64,000 bases of DNA from Mycobacterium paraseoulense (lineage in GTDB: Bacteria; Actinomycetota; Actinomycetes; Mycobacteriales; Mycobacteriaceae). The stretch is taken from assembly GCF_010731655.1 (NCBI RefSeq), contig NZ_AP022619.1, positions 1 through 64,000 of the forward strand. Reading direction: 5' to 3'. The notes under the pieces were generated by a model. The model was not told the origin of the DNA and searched no databases. It was given only the letters and a program-made list of their open reading frames with translations. A program made the position numbers and the translations under genes. Every line of letters begins with the position of its first letter. The first letter of the stretch is position 1. Positions 10,152 through 20,073 of the stretch are shown in pieces.

Positions 10152-11712
10152 TCACACCGCTCGCGTCCGGTCACGCCAATACGGTTCGCGCAGCTGCGTT
10201 TTGAGGATCTTTCCGCTCGCATTGCGGGGCAGCGACTCCACGAAGTCGACGCTCCGCGGGCACTTGTAACCGGCCAGGTGCCGACGACAGAATTCGATGA
10301 CATCGCTCGCGTCGACGTCGGCCTCGCCCGTGGTCGCCACGATCGCCTTGACCGATTCCCCCCAGAAGTCGTCGGGCACCCCGATCACGGCGGCGTCGGC
10401 CACGCCGGGATGCTCGATGAGCACGCTTTCCACCTCGGGCCCGTAGACGTTTTCGCCACCGGTGATGATCATGTCCTTCAGCCGGTCCTCGATGTAGACG
10501 TAGCCGTCGGCGTCGAGGCGCCCGATGTCGCCCGTGCGCACCCAGTCGTCGTCGGTGATCGTCTCGGCCGTCGCGTCGGGCCGGTTCAGGTAGCCGCTCA
10601 TGTTCTGGTTGCTGCGCACCCAGATCTCGCCGGGCTCCCCGGCGGGCACCTCGGCGCCCGTCTCGGGATCGACCACGCGAATCTCGGTGCCCAGCACCGC
10701 CTTTCCGGCGGCCAGCTGCAGGTGCGGGCGGCCGGAATCGCGGTGGTCGGCGTCGCTGAGCGCGGTGACCGCACCGCACAGTTCGGTCTGCCCGTACACC
10801 TGGACGAAACGCGTGTCGGGCCAGGTGGACAGCGCGCGATGCAGCAGCGGCAGCGGCATGGGCGCCGCCCCGTACACGATGTAGCGCAGGCAGGCCACGG
10901 TGGCGTGGGCCGCTTCGCCGCCGTCGAGGAACCGGGCGATCACCGGCGGGACGAAGAAGGCGTGGGTGGCGCCGGCCCGCACCGCGCCGATCAGGGCGGC
11001 GGCGTCGGGTTCGCGGGTCATGATCGTGGGCACCCGGCCCGAATGCCGAAGAGCGCGTACCCGATTCCGCCGACGTGGAAGAGCGGCATGGCCACCAGGT
11101 TCGCGTCCCCGTCGCCGAAGGGGAACGCCGGCGCCAGGTTCGCGGCGTGATTGACCAGCGCGCGCTGGCTCAGCAGCACGCCCTTCGGTCGCCCGGTGGT
11201 GCCGGAGCTGTAGATCACCAGCGCCGTCTCGCTCGTCGACCCGGGTCGCCCTCGGTGGGCGCCGCCGCGGCGAGCAGGGATTCGTATTCGTCGCCCACCA
11301 CGACGATGCGTTCCACGCCGGGCACGCGTTCGGCGGCCGCCTCGGCCGCCGCCCGCAGCTCGGCGCCGACGAAGAGCAGCCGCGCCCCGCTGTCGCCCAG
11401 CACGTGCACGAGTTCGTCGCCGATGACGCGCCAGTTGACCACGGTCGTGACGGCCCCGATCGACGCGGCGGCGAAAAGCACCTCGAGGCAGGCGGGGTGG
11501 TTCTTGTCCAGGAATGCCACCGACTGCCCGCGCCGCACACCGGCGGCGCGCAGCGCGCCGGCCGCGCGGCGGATCCGTGCGGCCCAGTCAGCCCAGGACC
11601 ACTCGCGTTCGCCGTAGCGAATCGCGACGGCGTCGGGCCGCTGTCGTGCGTGCCGGTCGACGAATCCGGCGAGCGTCTCCGTCGTGTGCGCCGTGGCATC
11701 GGCTGGTGGCAT
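10152..11712 (-). CDS. Acyl-CoA synthetase (FadD family), frameshifted
   Basis: ANL ligase distinct from the one at 7.4 kb. Motifs in order: IYSSGTTGRPKGVLLSQ, VYGQTELCGAVTAL, RTGDIGRLDADGYVYIEDRLKD and NASGKILKTQLREPYW with the catalytic Lys. Frame changes near 11240 and 11040 separate the N-terminal third, a short middle piece and the C-terminal half. Corrected length is about 520 residues. A 47-residue ORF sits 34 bases upstream on the same strand. The aryl or acyl substrate cannot be told from sequence. Confidence 0.8.
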
Positions 11713-11746
11713 GGATCCCTCCGAGTTCGCTGTGCTCCATTCTGAA

Positions 11747-11890
11747 TCAGAGCATCGACTCGATCATCATGCCGCCCTCGCTGACCGCCCGCGGGGTCGC
11801 GTTGTTGTTCTGTCTGAAGTCGATGAAGGCCGACCGTTGGTTGGACGTGTTACCGCCGTGGACGTATTGGCTTGGGTGTCGTCGAAACAT
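11747..11890 (-). CDS. Small ORF of 47 residues upstream of a FadD gene
   Basis: An ATG at 11890 opens a 47-residue frame ending at 11747. It begins MFRRHPSQYVHGGNTSN and ends AVSEGGMMIESML. GGAG lies eight bases before the ATG, and about four fifths of codons end in G or C, both typical of real genes here. The product is small and hydrophilic with an Asn run (QNNNAT). It has no membrane segment or Cys and no family I recognise. It lies 34 bases ahead of the FadD gene, so the two are probably co-transcribed. It accounts for half of the otherwise empty 11713-12113 gap; I see nothing clear in the rest. Confidence 0.5.
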   Translation of the reverse strand: MFRRHPSQYVHGGNTSNQRSAFIDFRQNNNATPRAVSEGGMMIESML

Positions 11891-12113
11891 GCGTCGGCTC
11901 CTGGTCCGGGGCGAAGGGGACGATGCGCCCGCTGGTTTTCACCATGTTCCCGCGAACGGACGGTGTCCAAGACCGGGCCGCTATTTGCCGATAGCTCTCC
12001 CTCATCAAGACGACCTTCTGCGGTGCCCGACGGGAGAGTTTGCCCTCGCGCGAGCGGCGCCGTGTGTCAACATGGCTGCGGCCCGACAGACCTTCCAACA
12101 GAGGGGACCAAGC

Positions 12114-12901
12114 GTGGTGAACCCTGACCGTGCCCGCTCACGCACCTTCGTCGTGACGGGCGCCGCATCCGGGATCGGCCTGGCGACCGCGAGACGCCTG
12201 CTGGCAGAGGGGGGCACGGTCGTCGGCGCCGACCTGGCCGCCCCACCCGACCTCGGGCCGCGGTTCGAGTTCGTCGCCGCCGACGTCACCGACGAAGCCG
12301 CGATCGCCGACGTGTTGGCCGCGGTGCCCGGCCGCCTCGACGGGGTGCTGCACGCCGCCGGGGTCGCCGGGGGAGGCCCGGTCCACCTGCTCGACCGGGG
12401 CGAATGGGACCGGGTGATCGGGATCAATCTCACCGGCACGTTCCTGGTCGCCAAGGCGGCGCTCGCGCGGATGATCGAGCAATCCCGCGTCGACGGCGAA
12501 CGGGTTCCCTGGTGACCGTCGCCAGTGTCGAGGGCCTGGAGGGCACGGCGGGCGGCAGCTCGTACAACGCGGCCAAGGGCGGCGTCGTGTTGCTCACCAA
12601 GAACATCGCGCTCGACTACGGGCCCAGCGGCATCCGGGCCAACGCCATCTGTCCCGGCTTCATCGAAACGCCGATGGCCCAGAGCGTCTTCGGCCTGCCC
12701 GGCATGGAGGGGCCGCTGCAATCGATCACCGAGGAGCACGCTTTGCAACGGCTCGGCCAGCCGGAGGAGGTCGCGGCCATGGCGGCGTTCCTGCTGTCGT
12801 CCGACGCCTCGTTCGTCAGCGGCCAGGCCATCGCCGTCGACGGTGGCTACACCGCGGGCCGCGATCACGGTGTCGTCAAACTCTTCGGCTTTCCCTCCTA
12901 G
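12114..12901 (+). CDS. Short-chain dehydrogenase/reductase, frameshifted
   Basis: SDR with the coenzyme motif TGAASGIGLATA near residue 14, the Asp of ADLAAPP suggesting NAD preference, and NLTGTFLVAKAA. After a frame change near 12505 come SYNAAKGGVVLLTKNIA (Tyr-x3-Lys) and FVSGQAIAVDGGYTAG. The shift is cured by one extra G in the run at that point. GTG at 12114 is seven bases after GAGGGG; the GTG at 12117 is an alternative. Corrected length is about 262 residues. No operon partner is obvious and the substrate is unknown. Confidence 0.8.
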
Positions 12902-12918
12902 CGCCTTAAGATTCGCGA

Positions 12919-13845
12919 ATGGTCACTCCCGATGAGGCGATCGAGGCGATCCGCGGCGCCGGCGGCGCGCAGCCGCGCGCTCTGCACGCCAAAGGCGCCC
13001 TCTACCGCGGCACGTTCACCGCGACAGCCGATGCGGTGATGCTCACGCGCGCAAAGCATCTCGACGGATCGACGGTCCCGGCGCTGATCCGCTTCTCCAA
13101 CGGCGCCGGCAACCCCGCTCAGCGCGACAACGTGCCGGGCATCCGCGGAATGGCGGTGAAGTTCACCCTGCCCGACGGCTCCACCACCGACGTGTCGACG
13201 CAGACCGCGCGCCTGTTCGTCTCGAGCACGCCGGACGGCTTCGTCGACCTGCTCAAGGCGATGCGGCCCGGTCTGACCACGCCGCTGCGCATGGCCAAGT
13301 ACTTCCTCGCCCACCCCCGGCTGTTCGGCGCGCTGCCGGTGCTGCGCGACGCGAACAAGATCCCGGCGAGCTACGCCACCATCGAGTACCACGGCTTGCA
13401 CGCGTTCCGCTGGGTCGCGGCCGACGGCAGCGCCAGATTCGTTCGCTACCACCTGGTTCCGGGCGCCGCGGAGAACTACCTGTCGGCACCGGCCGCCCAG
13501 AAGGAGGGTCCGGATTTCCTCACCGACGAACTCAACGCCCGCCTGGACAGCGGCCCGGTGCGGTTCGAATACCGGGTGCAGATCGGCGGGCCCACCGACT
13601 CGACGGTGGATCCGTCGGCGCCCTGGCAGAGCACGCAGATCGCGACCGTCGGCACCATCGAGATCACCGGCCCGGAGACCGAGCGCGAGCACGGCGGCGA
13701 CATCGTCGTGTTCGACCCGATGCGGGTGACCGACGGCATCGAGCCCTCCGACGATCCTGTCCTGCGCTTCCGGACGCTGGCGTACTCGGCGTCGGTCAAG
13801 CTCCGCACCGGCGTCGATCGCGGGGCCGAGGCCCCGCCCGCCTGA
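12919..13845 (+). CDS. Catalase-family heme peroxidase (SrpA-like mini-catalase)
   Basis: An intact 308-residue protein with the catalase core only. The distal His segment is RALHAKGALYRGTF (His23), the conserved strand is PALIRFSNGAGNP, and the C-terminal heme-ligand region is RFRTLAYSASVKLR with the proximal Tyr. Full catalases are 480-750 residues, so this belongs to the short catalase-related peroxidases that destroy organic peroxides or hydrogen peroxide. No signal peptide is seen, so it should be cytosolic. It starts 17 bases after the SDR stop and may be co-transcribed with it. Confidence 0.85.
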   Translation: MVTPDEAIEAIRGAGGAQPRALHAKGALYRGTFTATADAVMLTRAKHLDGSTVPALIRFSNGAGNPAQRDNVPGIRGMAVKFTLPDGSTTDVSTQTARLFVSSTPDGFVDLLKAMRPGLTTPLRMAKYFLAHPRLFGALPVLRDANKIPASYATIEYHGLHAFRWVAADGSARFVRYHLVPGAAENYLSAPAAQKEGPDFLTDELNARLDSGPVRFEYRVQIGGPTDSTVDPSAPWQSTQIATVGTIEITGPETEREHGGDIVVFDPMRVTDGIEPSDDPVLRFRTLAYSASVKLRTGVDRGAEAPPA

Positions 13846-13910
13846 CCGATAAACCGCACCCGGCACGCGCCCGCACGGCGAAACCGGCGGCAGGCTAAGG
13901 TTTTTCTTCA

Positions 13911-14696
13911 GTGTCGCCTTCCCACATGCTGCTGATTTGCTTGGCCGGGTTCGGCGCCGGCGCCATCAACGCGCTCGTCGGGTCCGGCACCCTGATCACG
14001 TTCCCCACACTGGTCGCCCTGGGCTTCCCGCCGGTCACCGCCACCATGTCGAACGCGACCGGTCTGGTCGCCGGCAGCGTGTCGGGCACCTGGGGATACC
14101 GCGCCGAACTGCGCGGCCAGTGGAATCGCCTCCGCTGGCAGCTGCCTGCCTCGCTGGCGGGCGCCGTGCTGGGCGCCTTCCTGCTGCTGCACCTGCCGGA
14201 AAAGGTCTTCGCCGAGGTGGTGCCGGTGCTGCTGGTGCTGGCGCTGGCGCTGGTGGTCGTCGGGCCGCGGATCCAGGCGTGGACGAGCCGGCGCGCGGAG
14301 GTGGCCGGCCGGTCACCCGAGCACATCACCCCTGCCCGCATGGCCGTCCTGGTGCTCGGCACCTTCGCCGTCGGCGTCTACGGCGGTTATTTCACCGCCG
14401 CCCAGGGCATCCTGCTGGTCGGTCTGATGGGCGCGCTGCTCCCGGAGTCGGTGCAGCGGATGAACGCGGCCAAGAACCTGCTGACGCTGGTGGTGAATGT
14501 GGTTGCGGCCGTGGCCTATACGCTGGTGGCCTTCGACCGGATAAGCTGGCCGGCCGCAGGGCTGATCGCGGCGGGCTCGCTGGCGGGCGGACTGGTCGGG
14601 GCCCGCTACGGGCGCCGCCTGTCGGGCAACGCGCTGCGCGCGATCATCGTGGTGGTGGGCCTGATCGGGCTGTATCGTCTCGTCGCCGTTGCGTGA
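13911..14696 (+). CDS. TauE/SafE-family membrane transporter
   Basis: A 261-residue membrane protein with about eight hydrophobic segments and the family's two internal halves. It opens with CLAGFGAGAINALVGSGTLITFP, and the second half contains GVYGGYFTAAQGILLVGLMG. Members export sulfite, sulfoacetate or other small organic anions. The GTG start at 13911 is chosen because the first transmembrane segment begins almost at once. The nearest partner is the convergent GCS2 gene, which does not define the substrate. Confidence 0.85.
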   Translation: MSPSHMLLICLAGFGAGAINALVGSGTLITFPTLVALGFPPVTATMSNATGLVAGSVSGTWGYRAELRGQWNRLRWQLPASLAGAVLGAFLLLHLPEKVFAEVVPVLLVLALALVVVGPRIQAWTSRRAEVAGRSPEHITPARMAVLVLGTFAVGVYGGYFTAAQGILLVGLMGALLPESVQRMNAAKNLLTLVVNVVAAVAYTLVAFDRISWPAAGLIAAGSLAGGLVGARYGRRLSGNALRAIIVVVGLIGLYRLVAVA

Positions 14697-14721
14697 CGGA
14701 AAGCGCTGCAGCCCAAGGGAT

Positions 14722-15810
14722 TCAGCTCAGTGTGGCGGCGGCAGCCGCTTCGATGACGTCCATCACCTCGCCCCGGATGCGCCACGCCCGCAGCTGGCGC
14801 ATCGCCCCGTTACCCTGAGCGGCGACACGGTCGAGTTCGCCCGCGACGCGGTCATATTCGCCGAGCGATTCCAGCGCCGGCCGCACGCGCTGCACGAGAG
14901 CGCCCAGCTGCTCACGCGCCGGCACCGCTCCGTGGCCGTGGACCAGGTCGAGCGCGCGCCCGGCGAGCCCGTCGTGGGCGGCCTTCCAGTACGCCGCGCG
15001 CAGGGCCGCCGGCGGAAGCCGCCCGGGCTCGTCCGCGGGCGCTTCGAGCGCCGTCATCACCGCCGCCCTGACCAGGGTGGCGAGCAACACCGTCTCCGCA
15101 ACGGTCGCCGGCACGTCGGCCACCCGCACCTCGATCGTCGGGAAGTTCTCCGACGGGCGCACGTCCCAATAGACCATCTTCTGGTCCAGGATCACTTCGC
15201 TGTCGATCAGCATCCGCACCGTGCGGTCATAGTCGTCGGGCGACGGGAAGAACGGCGGCGGGCCGGCCACCGGCCAGCGCCGCCATAGGACGCTGCGCCA
15301 GCTCGCGTACCCGCTGTCGGCGCCACGATACACCGCCGAATTCGCCGACAGCGCGAGCAATGACGGCAACCACGGTCGCAGCCAGTTGCTGACTCCGACG
15401 GCGGCCGCGCGGTCCGGAACCTGCACGTGCACATGGCATCCGCAGATCCCTTGCTCGTGCGCGACCATCCCGTATTCGGCGCCGATTCGACGGTATCGGG
15501 GAGTGTCGGTGACCGGAAAGGCGTGCGGCGTGGCGGGGGGAAGCCCGGCCGCGAGCAGCCGAAGCCCCGTCCCCTCGGCCGCCTGCGCCGCCGCGCGCCG
15601 CAGCCGGGACAGTTCTTCGCCCAGTTGCGAGCTGGTCGTCACGACATGAGAGGTGGTTTCCACCTGGCAGCTGCTCAGTTCCAGCTGCAGCTCGACGCCG
15701 CGGCGTGCGGCCTCGCCGGCCACATCGGCGTTCCGCGGAGCCGGTTCACCGGTTCGCGGGTCGACGAGGAGAAATTCCTCCTCCGCGCCGAAGGTGGGAG
15801 GTTCGCTCAT
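14722..15810 (-). CDS. Carboxylate-amine ligase, GCS2 (YbdK) family
   Basis: An intact 362-residue ATP-dependent glutamate-cysteine-ligase-2 family enzyme: FGAEEEFLLVD at the N terminus, ELSSCQVETTSHVV, GICGCHVHVQVPD and RPSENFPTIEVRVADV. These motifs form the ATP/Mg and amino-acid sites. It resembles M. tuberculosis Rv0433 and the YbdK group, which have weak or unsettled glutamate-cysteine ligase activity. Mycobacteria use mycothiol rather than glutathione, so the physiological substrate is unclear. It is convergent with the TauE gene. Confidence 0.85.
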   Translation of the reverse strand: MSEPPTFGAEEEFLLVDPRTGEPAPRNADVAGEAARRGVELQLELSSCQVETTSHVVTTSSQLGEELSRLRRAAAQAAEGTGLRLLAAGLPPATPHAFPVTDTPRYRRIGAEYGMVAHEQGICGCHVHVQVPDRAAAVGVSNWLRPWLPSLLALSANSAVYRGADSGYASWRSVLWRRWPVAGPPPFFPSPDDYDRTVRMLIDSEVILDQKMVYWDVRPSENFPTIEVRVADVPATVAETVLLATLVRAAVMTALEAPADEPGRLPPAALRAAYWKAAHDGLAGRALDLVHGHGAVPAREQLGALVQRVRPALESLGEYDRVAGELDRVAAQGNGAMRQLRAWRIRGEVMDVIEAAAAATLS

Positions 15811-15848
15811 CCGGCCGGGAACGGCCGATCAGTGCCTGGGCCGCCCCG

Positions 15849-16289
15849 TTACCAACGGGCCGCGGACGCCAGCGCGGAATCGGCGGTCGGGTAGATGGGC
15901 AGCAGCGCGGACAGGCCGCACGCGTCGACGATGCGGGCGACGATCGGCTCGCGGCTGACCAGGCGCAATTCGACGCCGCGATCCTTGCAACGCCTCGCCT
16001 CGTCGGCCAGCACCGCGAAGGCGCAGCAGCCCATGAAATCCAGCCCGGTGACGTCGACCACGAGCGGGCCGGGCGCGATGACGATGCCGGCTACCTCGCT
16101 GACCAGCTGGCGCCAGGTGTGCTCGTTGCACGCGTCGAGCTCCCCGCCCGCGTAGATCAGCACCGCCGGGCCGCTGCGATCGGCCGTGGCGCGCAGCGTG
16201 CTGTTCGGATCGCCCAGCTCGTAGACCAGCTTGGTGCTGAGCATCAGGTGGGTAGTTGTCATCGGTTCTGCAATGGCCGAACTCAACAT
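15849..16289 (-). CDS. STAS-domain protein (anti-sigma-factor antagonist-like)
   Basis: A 146-residue single STAS domain: LIYAGGELDACNEHTWRQLV followed by LVVDVTGLDFMGCCAFAVLADEA. In SpoIIAA-type antagonists a Ser or Thr is phosphorylated just before this helix. Here the position reads DFMGCCAF with Cys residues, so classical phospho-regulation is doubtful. The ATG at 16289 has GGAG a few bases upstream; an internal ATG at 16262 would give 137 residues. It is divergent from a TetR gene with a strong palindrome between them. Confidence 0.8.
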   Translation of the reverse strand: MLSSAIAEPMTTTHLMLSTKLVYELGDPNSTLRATADRSGPAVLIYAGGELDACNEHTWRQLVSEVAGIVIAPGPLVVDVTGLDFMGCCAFAVLADEARRCKDRGVELRLVSREPIVARIVDACGLSALLPIYPTADSALASAARW

Positions 16290-16391
16290 CGTGGACTCCT
16301 AATCGACCGGCGTCTACGACGCTGCGATGGATGCCCGTCCTGCCGTTTGAAGACAGACTCTTCGCGGAATGCGAATCTCATTTCTATAACA

Positions 16392-16409
16392 AGACAGGTC
16401 AGTCTGTCT
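16392..16409. promoter_or_regulatory. Palindromic operator candidate between STAS and TetR genes
   Basis: AGACAGGTCAGTCTGTCT is an 18-base element with perfect AGACAG/CTGTCT arms around six bases, set in an AT-rich segment 20 bases before the TetR start. Length and symmetry fit a TetR dimer operator. It could autoregulate the TetR gene and also control the divergent STAS gene. Confidence 0.55.
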
Positions 16410-16428
16410 ACATAACTGACTTAAGAGT

Positions 16429-17062
16429 ATGTTGTGGGTTGCTATGACAACTTCCGATGTCGGAAGGCCCGCCGTGTCGGCGCGTGAACGCATTCTGACC
16501 GCGGCGTATGACCTGTTCAGTAGGCGTGGCATCCGCGCGGTCGGCACCGAAGAGGTGATCGACCGGGCCGGGGTTGCCAGGGCCACGTTGTACCGGCATT
16601 TCGCCACCAAGAACGACCTGGTGCTGGCCGTGCTGCAGCGGCGCGAAGAACTGTGGACGCACGGCCTGATCGAGGAGCAGTCGCGACAGCGCGGCGAGAC
16701 GCCCGAGGAGCAGTTGCTCGCGATCTTCGACGTCATGCACGACTGGATCCAGCTGCGCGACGGGTATGAAGGCTGCTCGTTCATCAACGTGCTGCTCGAG
16801 CTCGGCACGATTCGCCCGCGGGCCGGGCCTGCATCACCCACATCGACCACGTCCGCGACATCGTGCGCCACCGGGCGGTCGCGGCGGGCTGACCGACGTC
16901 GAGGACTTCGCCTCGTCCTGGCACATCCTGATGAAGGGCGCCATCGTGCTGGCGGCCGTGGGCGACCTGGACGCGGCGTTGCGTGCCCGCAGGATGGCCG
17001 TCACCCTCATCGAAGAGCACCGGCCCGTCGCACCCGAGGACCTCGGCGAGGCGGCCAGTTAG
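16429..17062 (+). CDS. TetR-family regulator, frameshifted
   Basis: The N terminus holds a clear TetR helix-turn-helix: ARERILTAAYDLFSRRGIRAV, then EEVIDRAGVARATLYRHF. The ligand domain continues to INVLLELGT, where the frame breaks between about 16820 and 16890. It resumes as VEDFASSWHILMKGAIVLAA and ends at 17062. Corrected length is about 205 residues. ATG at 16429 or 16444 could be the start. The palindrome just upstream is the probable operator. Convergent with the DedA gene. Confidence 0.8.
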
Positions 17063-17072
17063 GGCGCGCGTC

Positions 17073-17740
17073 TCACGCGGCGTCGGCGGCGGTGCTGCCG
17101 GCCTTGCGGTAATGCTCGGCCTCGAGCTCGGCGATGGCCCGCGAGGTGCGCTCACGCAGGGCAAAGGCGGCGATCAGACCGCAGACGATGGCGATGACGA
17201 GCGCGATCCAGGAGAACCGCTCCATCCAGCGCTCCGCGGCCATCCCGGCGAAATACACCAGTGCGGTGGTGCCGCCGGCCCAACAGATGGCCCCCCGAGA
17301 CGTTGGCCGCCAAAAAAGCGCGGGTAATGCATCTTCAGGGCTCCGGCCAGCGGCCCGGCGAATATCCGCAGCAGCGCGATGAAGCGGCCGAAGAATACGG
17401 CGCGAACGCCCCAGCGGTTGAACAACTTTTCGGCCAACGCGACGTGTCCGGGACCGAAATGTTTGGGGAACCGCCGGCCGAGCCGGTCGAAGAGCGGCAT
17501 GCCGAACCGGCGCCCGATCGCGTAGCCGATCGAGTCGCCGATCACGGCGCCGATCACCGCCGCGACGCCGACACCGACGGGGTTCACCGGCAAGTCGTCA
17601 TGCGACGACATCAGCGCGGCGCTGACCAGGATGATCTCCCCGGGAAGGGGAATGCCCAGGCTCTCCAGCCCGACCACACCGCCGACCACCAGGTAGACCG
17701 CGAGCGGCGGGATCGCGTGCAGCAAAGCCTCCACATCCAT
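17073..17740 (-). CDS. DedA-family membrane protein, frameshifted
   Basis: DedA/SNARE-associated family inner-membrane protein, thought to act in lipid flipping or proton-driven transport. It has the signatures GLESLGIPLPGEIILVSAA and GDSIGYAIGRRFG, then FFGRFIALLRIFAGPLAG. The last third is in another frame after about 17300, a region with T6 and G6 runs, and ends with a membrane helix (ERFSWIALVIAIVCGLIAAF) and a basic/acidic tail. Joined length is about 220 residues, normal for the family. Confidence 0.8.
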
Positions 17741-17776
17741 GCGTCCAGGATGCCTGACCGTCCGGGGACACGCGCC

Positions 17777-18595
17777 CTAAACCCTCCGGTTCGCGTCCGC
17801 CGGTCTGCTCGGCGTGCTGAGGCGTTCCAGCTGCGGACGTTTGGGTTCCCGCCCGTCGGCCGACGACATGCCGCGCAGCCGGCGCCAGATCCACGGGAAG
17901 AAACTGTCCTGCGTCCAGCGCAACTGTTCGTAGGCGCCGCCGCTCAGTGACCGCCGCCTGGCCTCGGAGCCAGGGTGGGCCCAATCATGGTTGCTGCCAG
18001 GCAGATTCAGGGCCTCGGCGGCCGCGGCGGCGAACAGCATGTGCCCTTTGGCCGACGCGTGCACACGGTCGATGGCCCAGGTGTCCAACTCGCGCATCGA
18101 CGGCGCGTTGTACAGGTCGACCAGCCGGAAGCCGTAGTGATCGGCGGCGGCTCGGATCGCATCGTTGACGCGGGCGAGGCGCCCGGACACGAGGCGGCCG
18201 AGCGGGAGGAACTGCGCGACGTTGGGGAACGTCGTCGTCACCACCGTCGCCCCCGATCCGGCCAGTGCGGCGTGGATCTCGTCGAGGTCGACCAGGGCGC
18301 GGCCGAAGGATCGCCCCGGCTGGATGACGTCGTTCATCCCGACGCACACGGTGATCAGGTCTGGCCGCATGGCCAGCGCCTGCGGGACCTGCTCGCGCAG
18401 CACGTGGGCCACCAGCTTGCCGCGGATCGCCAGGTTGGCGTAGTGCAACCCGGGATAGAGCGAGTCGAGCAGCGCCGCGAGCCGGTCGGCGAAGCCCAGG
18501 AGGCCGACGACGTCGTCACCGTCCCATAGGCCCTCGGTCTGGCTGTCCCCGATGGCGACGTATCGGCTGTATCCGGTCCCAATAGCCCCGCACAC
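17777..18595 (-). CDS. SGNH/GDSL-family esterase
   Basis: GDSL-type hydrolase of about 272 residues. Block I is YVAIGDSQTEG with the nucleophilic Ser, block III is CVGMNDVIQPG, and block V is DRVHASAKGH with the Asp-x2-His pair. Members remove acyl groups from lipids or glycans. The start is uncertain: the frame is open further upstream, and the GTG at 18595 places block I about ten residues in. No signal peptide is evident. It is divergent from the eroded FadD gene, with about 63 bases between. Confidence 0.8.
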   Translation of the reverse strand: MCGAIGTGYSRYVAIGDSQTEGLWDGDDVVGLLGFADRLAALLDSLYPGLHYANLAIRGKLVAHVLREQVPQALAMRPDLITVCVGMNDVIQPGRSFGRALVDLDEIHAALAGSGATVVTTTFPNVAQFLPLGRLVSGRLARVNDAIRAAADHYGFRLVDLYNAPSMRELDTWAIDRVHASAKGHMLFAAAAAEALNLPGSNHDWAHPGSEARRRSLSGGAYEQLRWTQDSFFPWIWRRLRGMSSADGREPKRPQLERLSTPSRPADANRRV

Positions 18596-18658
18596 GAAGC
18601 CGAGACTAATAGGTGAGCGCTGTAGCGTGGCGCTGGCTCGACGGGAGGAGCGGCGGCA

Positions 18659-20064
18659 ATGCAATTCAACCTCGCTCAGGTGTTCGGTGCGGTCGCGGAG
18701 GCCAACCCCGACCGGGACTGCATCGTGTTCGGCGATCGGCGCCTGACCTTCGCGCAGACCGACGAACGCGCCCGCCGATTCGCCCGTGCCCTGCACGAAT
18801 GGGGACTGGGAGTGCGGCGCGAACGGGCGGAGTTGGCGCCGCACGAATCTGGCCAAAGCCATCTCGGCTTGTACCTGGCCAACGGCAACGAGTATCTCGA
18901 GGCCATGCTCGGCGCGTACAAGGCGCGCGTCGCGCCCTTCAACGTCAACTACCGCTACGTCGCCGACGAGCTGATGTACCTGCTGGGCAACGCCCGCGCG
19001 GAGGCCGTCATGTACCACGCGCGCTTCGCGCCGACGCTGGGCGCGGCGCTGCGGACCATGGGAGCCGATGTGCGCTTGATTCACGTCGACGACGGGTCCG
19101 GGCACGACCCGCTGCCGGGGGCGGTGCGCTACGAGGAACTACTCGCGTCGGTGTCCGACGAGCCACTCGACCTCACGCCCTCGCCCGACGACCTCTATGT
19201 GCTCTACACCGGCGGCACCACCGGGATGCCCAAGGCGGTGCTGTGGCGGCAGCACGACATTTATCTGAATGCCATGGGCGGCCGCAACTTTGGCACGGGC
19301 GAGGAAGTGACCAGCCTGGAGGAGATCGTGGAGCGGTCGCGGCCCGAGAGCCCGGGTTCGATGACGGTGGCCCCCTTGATGCACGGGGCGGCGCAGTGGG
19401 CCGCGTTCATCAACCTGTGCGCGGGGCGTCCATTCGTGATGCCGGGGACGACCACGCACTTCGATCCGGCCGAGGCCTGGGCGCTGGCCAGCCGGGAACG
19501 GGTGGTCTCGATGTCGATGGTCGGCGACGCGTTCGGGCGGCCGTTGCTGGAGGCGCTCGAGGCCGGGAAGTACGACCTGTCCGGGCTGCTGATTCTGATC
19601 ACCGGCGAGAAGCGCTTCCTCGAACTGCTGCCCCAGCTGACGATCCTCGACGCGGGGGGAGCGTCGGAATCGGGCTCGCAGATGGGTCAGGTCTCTTCTC
19701 GCGCACAGGACGCCTCGGGCCGGTTCGCCCCCAACCCGGGCGCGGTCGTGGTCAGCGCGGAATGGTTGGCTGGCACAGCAACGCCTGATACCGCTGGGAC
19801 GACCGGCCCGGTGATCGACAGGCACTCGCCCGGGGATCGGGCCCGACGCCGATGGCCAGATCGAACTGCGGGCCGCGAGGTCAGGCGGTCTTCGCCGCGA
19901 GGCCGCGCTTCTCCGGCATCGCCGTCTACGACGTCGTGTGACGAGAGGTCCGTTGGGGCATCGCCGTCTTCGGACGGCGAGGCCGCGGACGACGCTTGTC
20001 GCAGCCGCCGCCGTCGCGGCGAGGCCGATCCGTACCGGTGGGCCGAAGGCCGAACGTGGTGTAG
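18659..20064 (+). pseudogene. Acyl-CoA synthetase (FadD) with eroded 3' third
   Basis: The first 360 residues are a good FadD: YVLYTGGTTGMPKAVLWRQ, PLMHGAAQWAAFINL, LLILITGEKRFLELLPQL. After about 19755 recognisable pieces follow each other too closely: GWLAQQRLIPLG in one frame, PVID and SPGDRAR in another, ADGQIEL, then DGEAADDA and finally GEADPYRWAEG, which matches the usual FadD end (GKADYRWA). The segment is roughly 300 bases where I would expect about 450 or more, and the lysine-containing hinge is missing. Several small deletions, not one truncation, explain this. It is probably inactive. GGAGG precedes the ATG at 18659. Confidence 0.7.
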
Positions 20065-20073
20065 CCCGAAGCG

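Noticed and set aside
11747..11890. Mycofactocin-type precursor peptide.
   Set aside because: The C terminus lacks the Val-Tyr ending of that precursor and no radical-SAM maturase is nearby.
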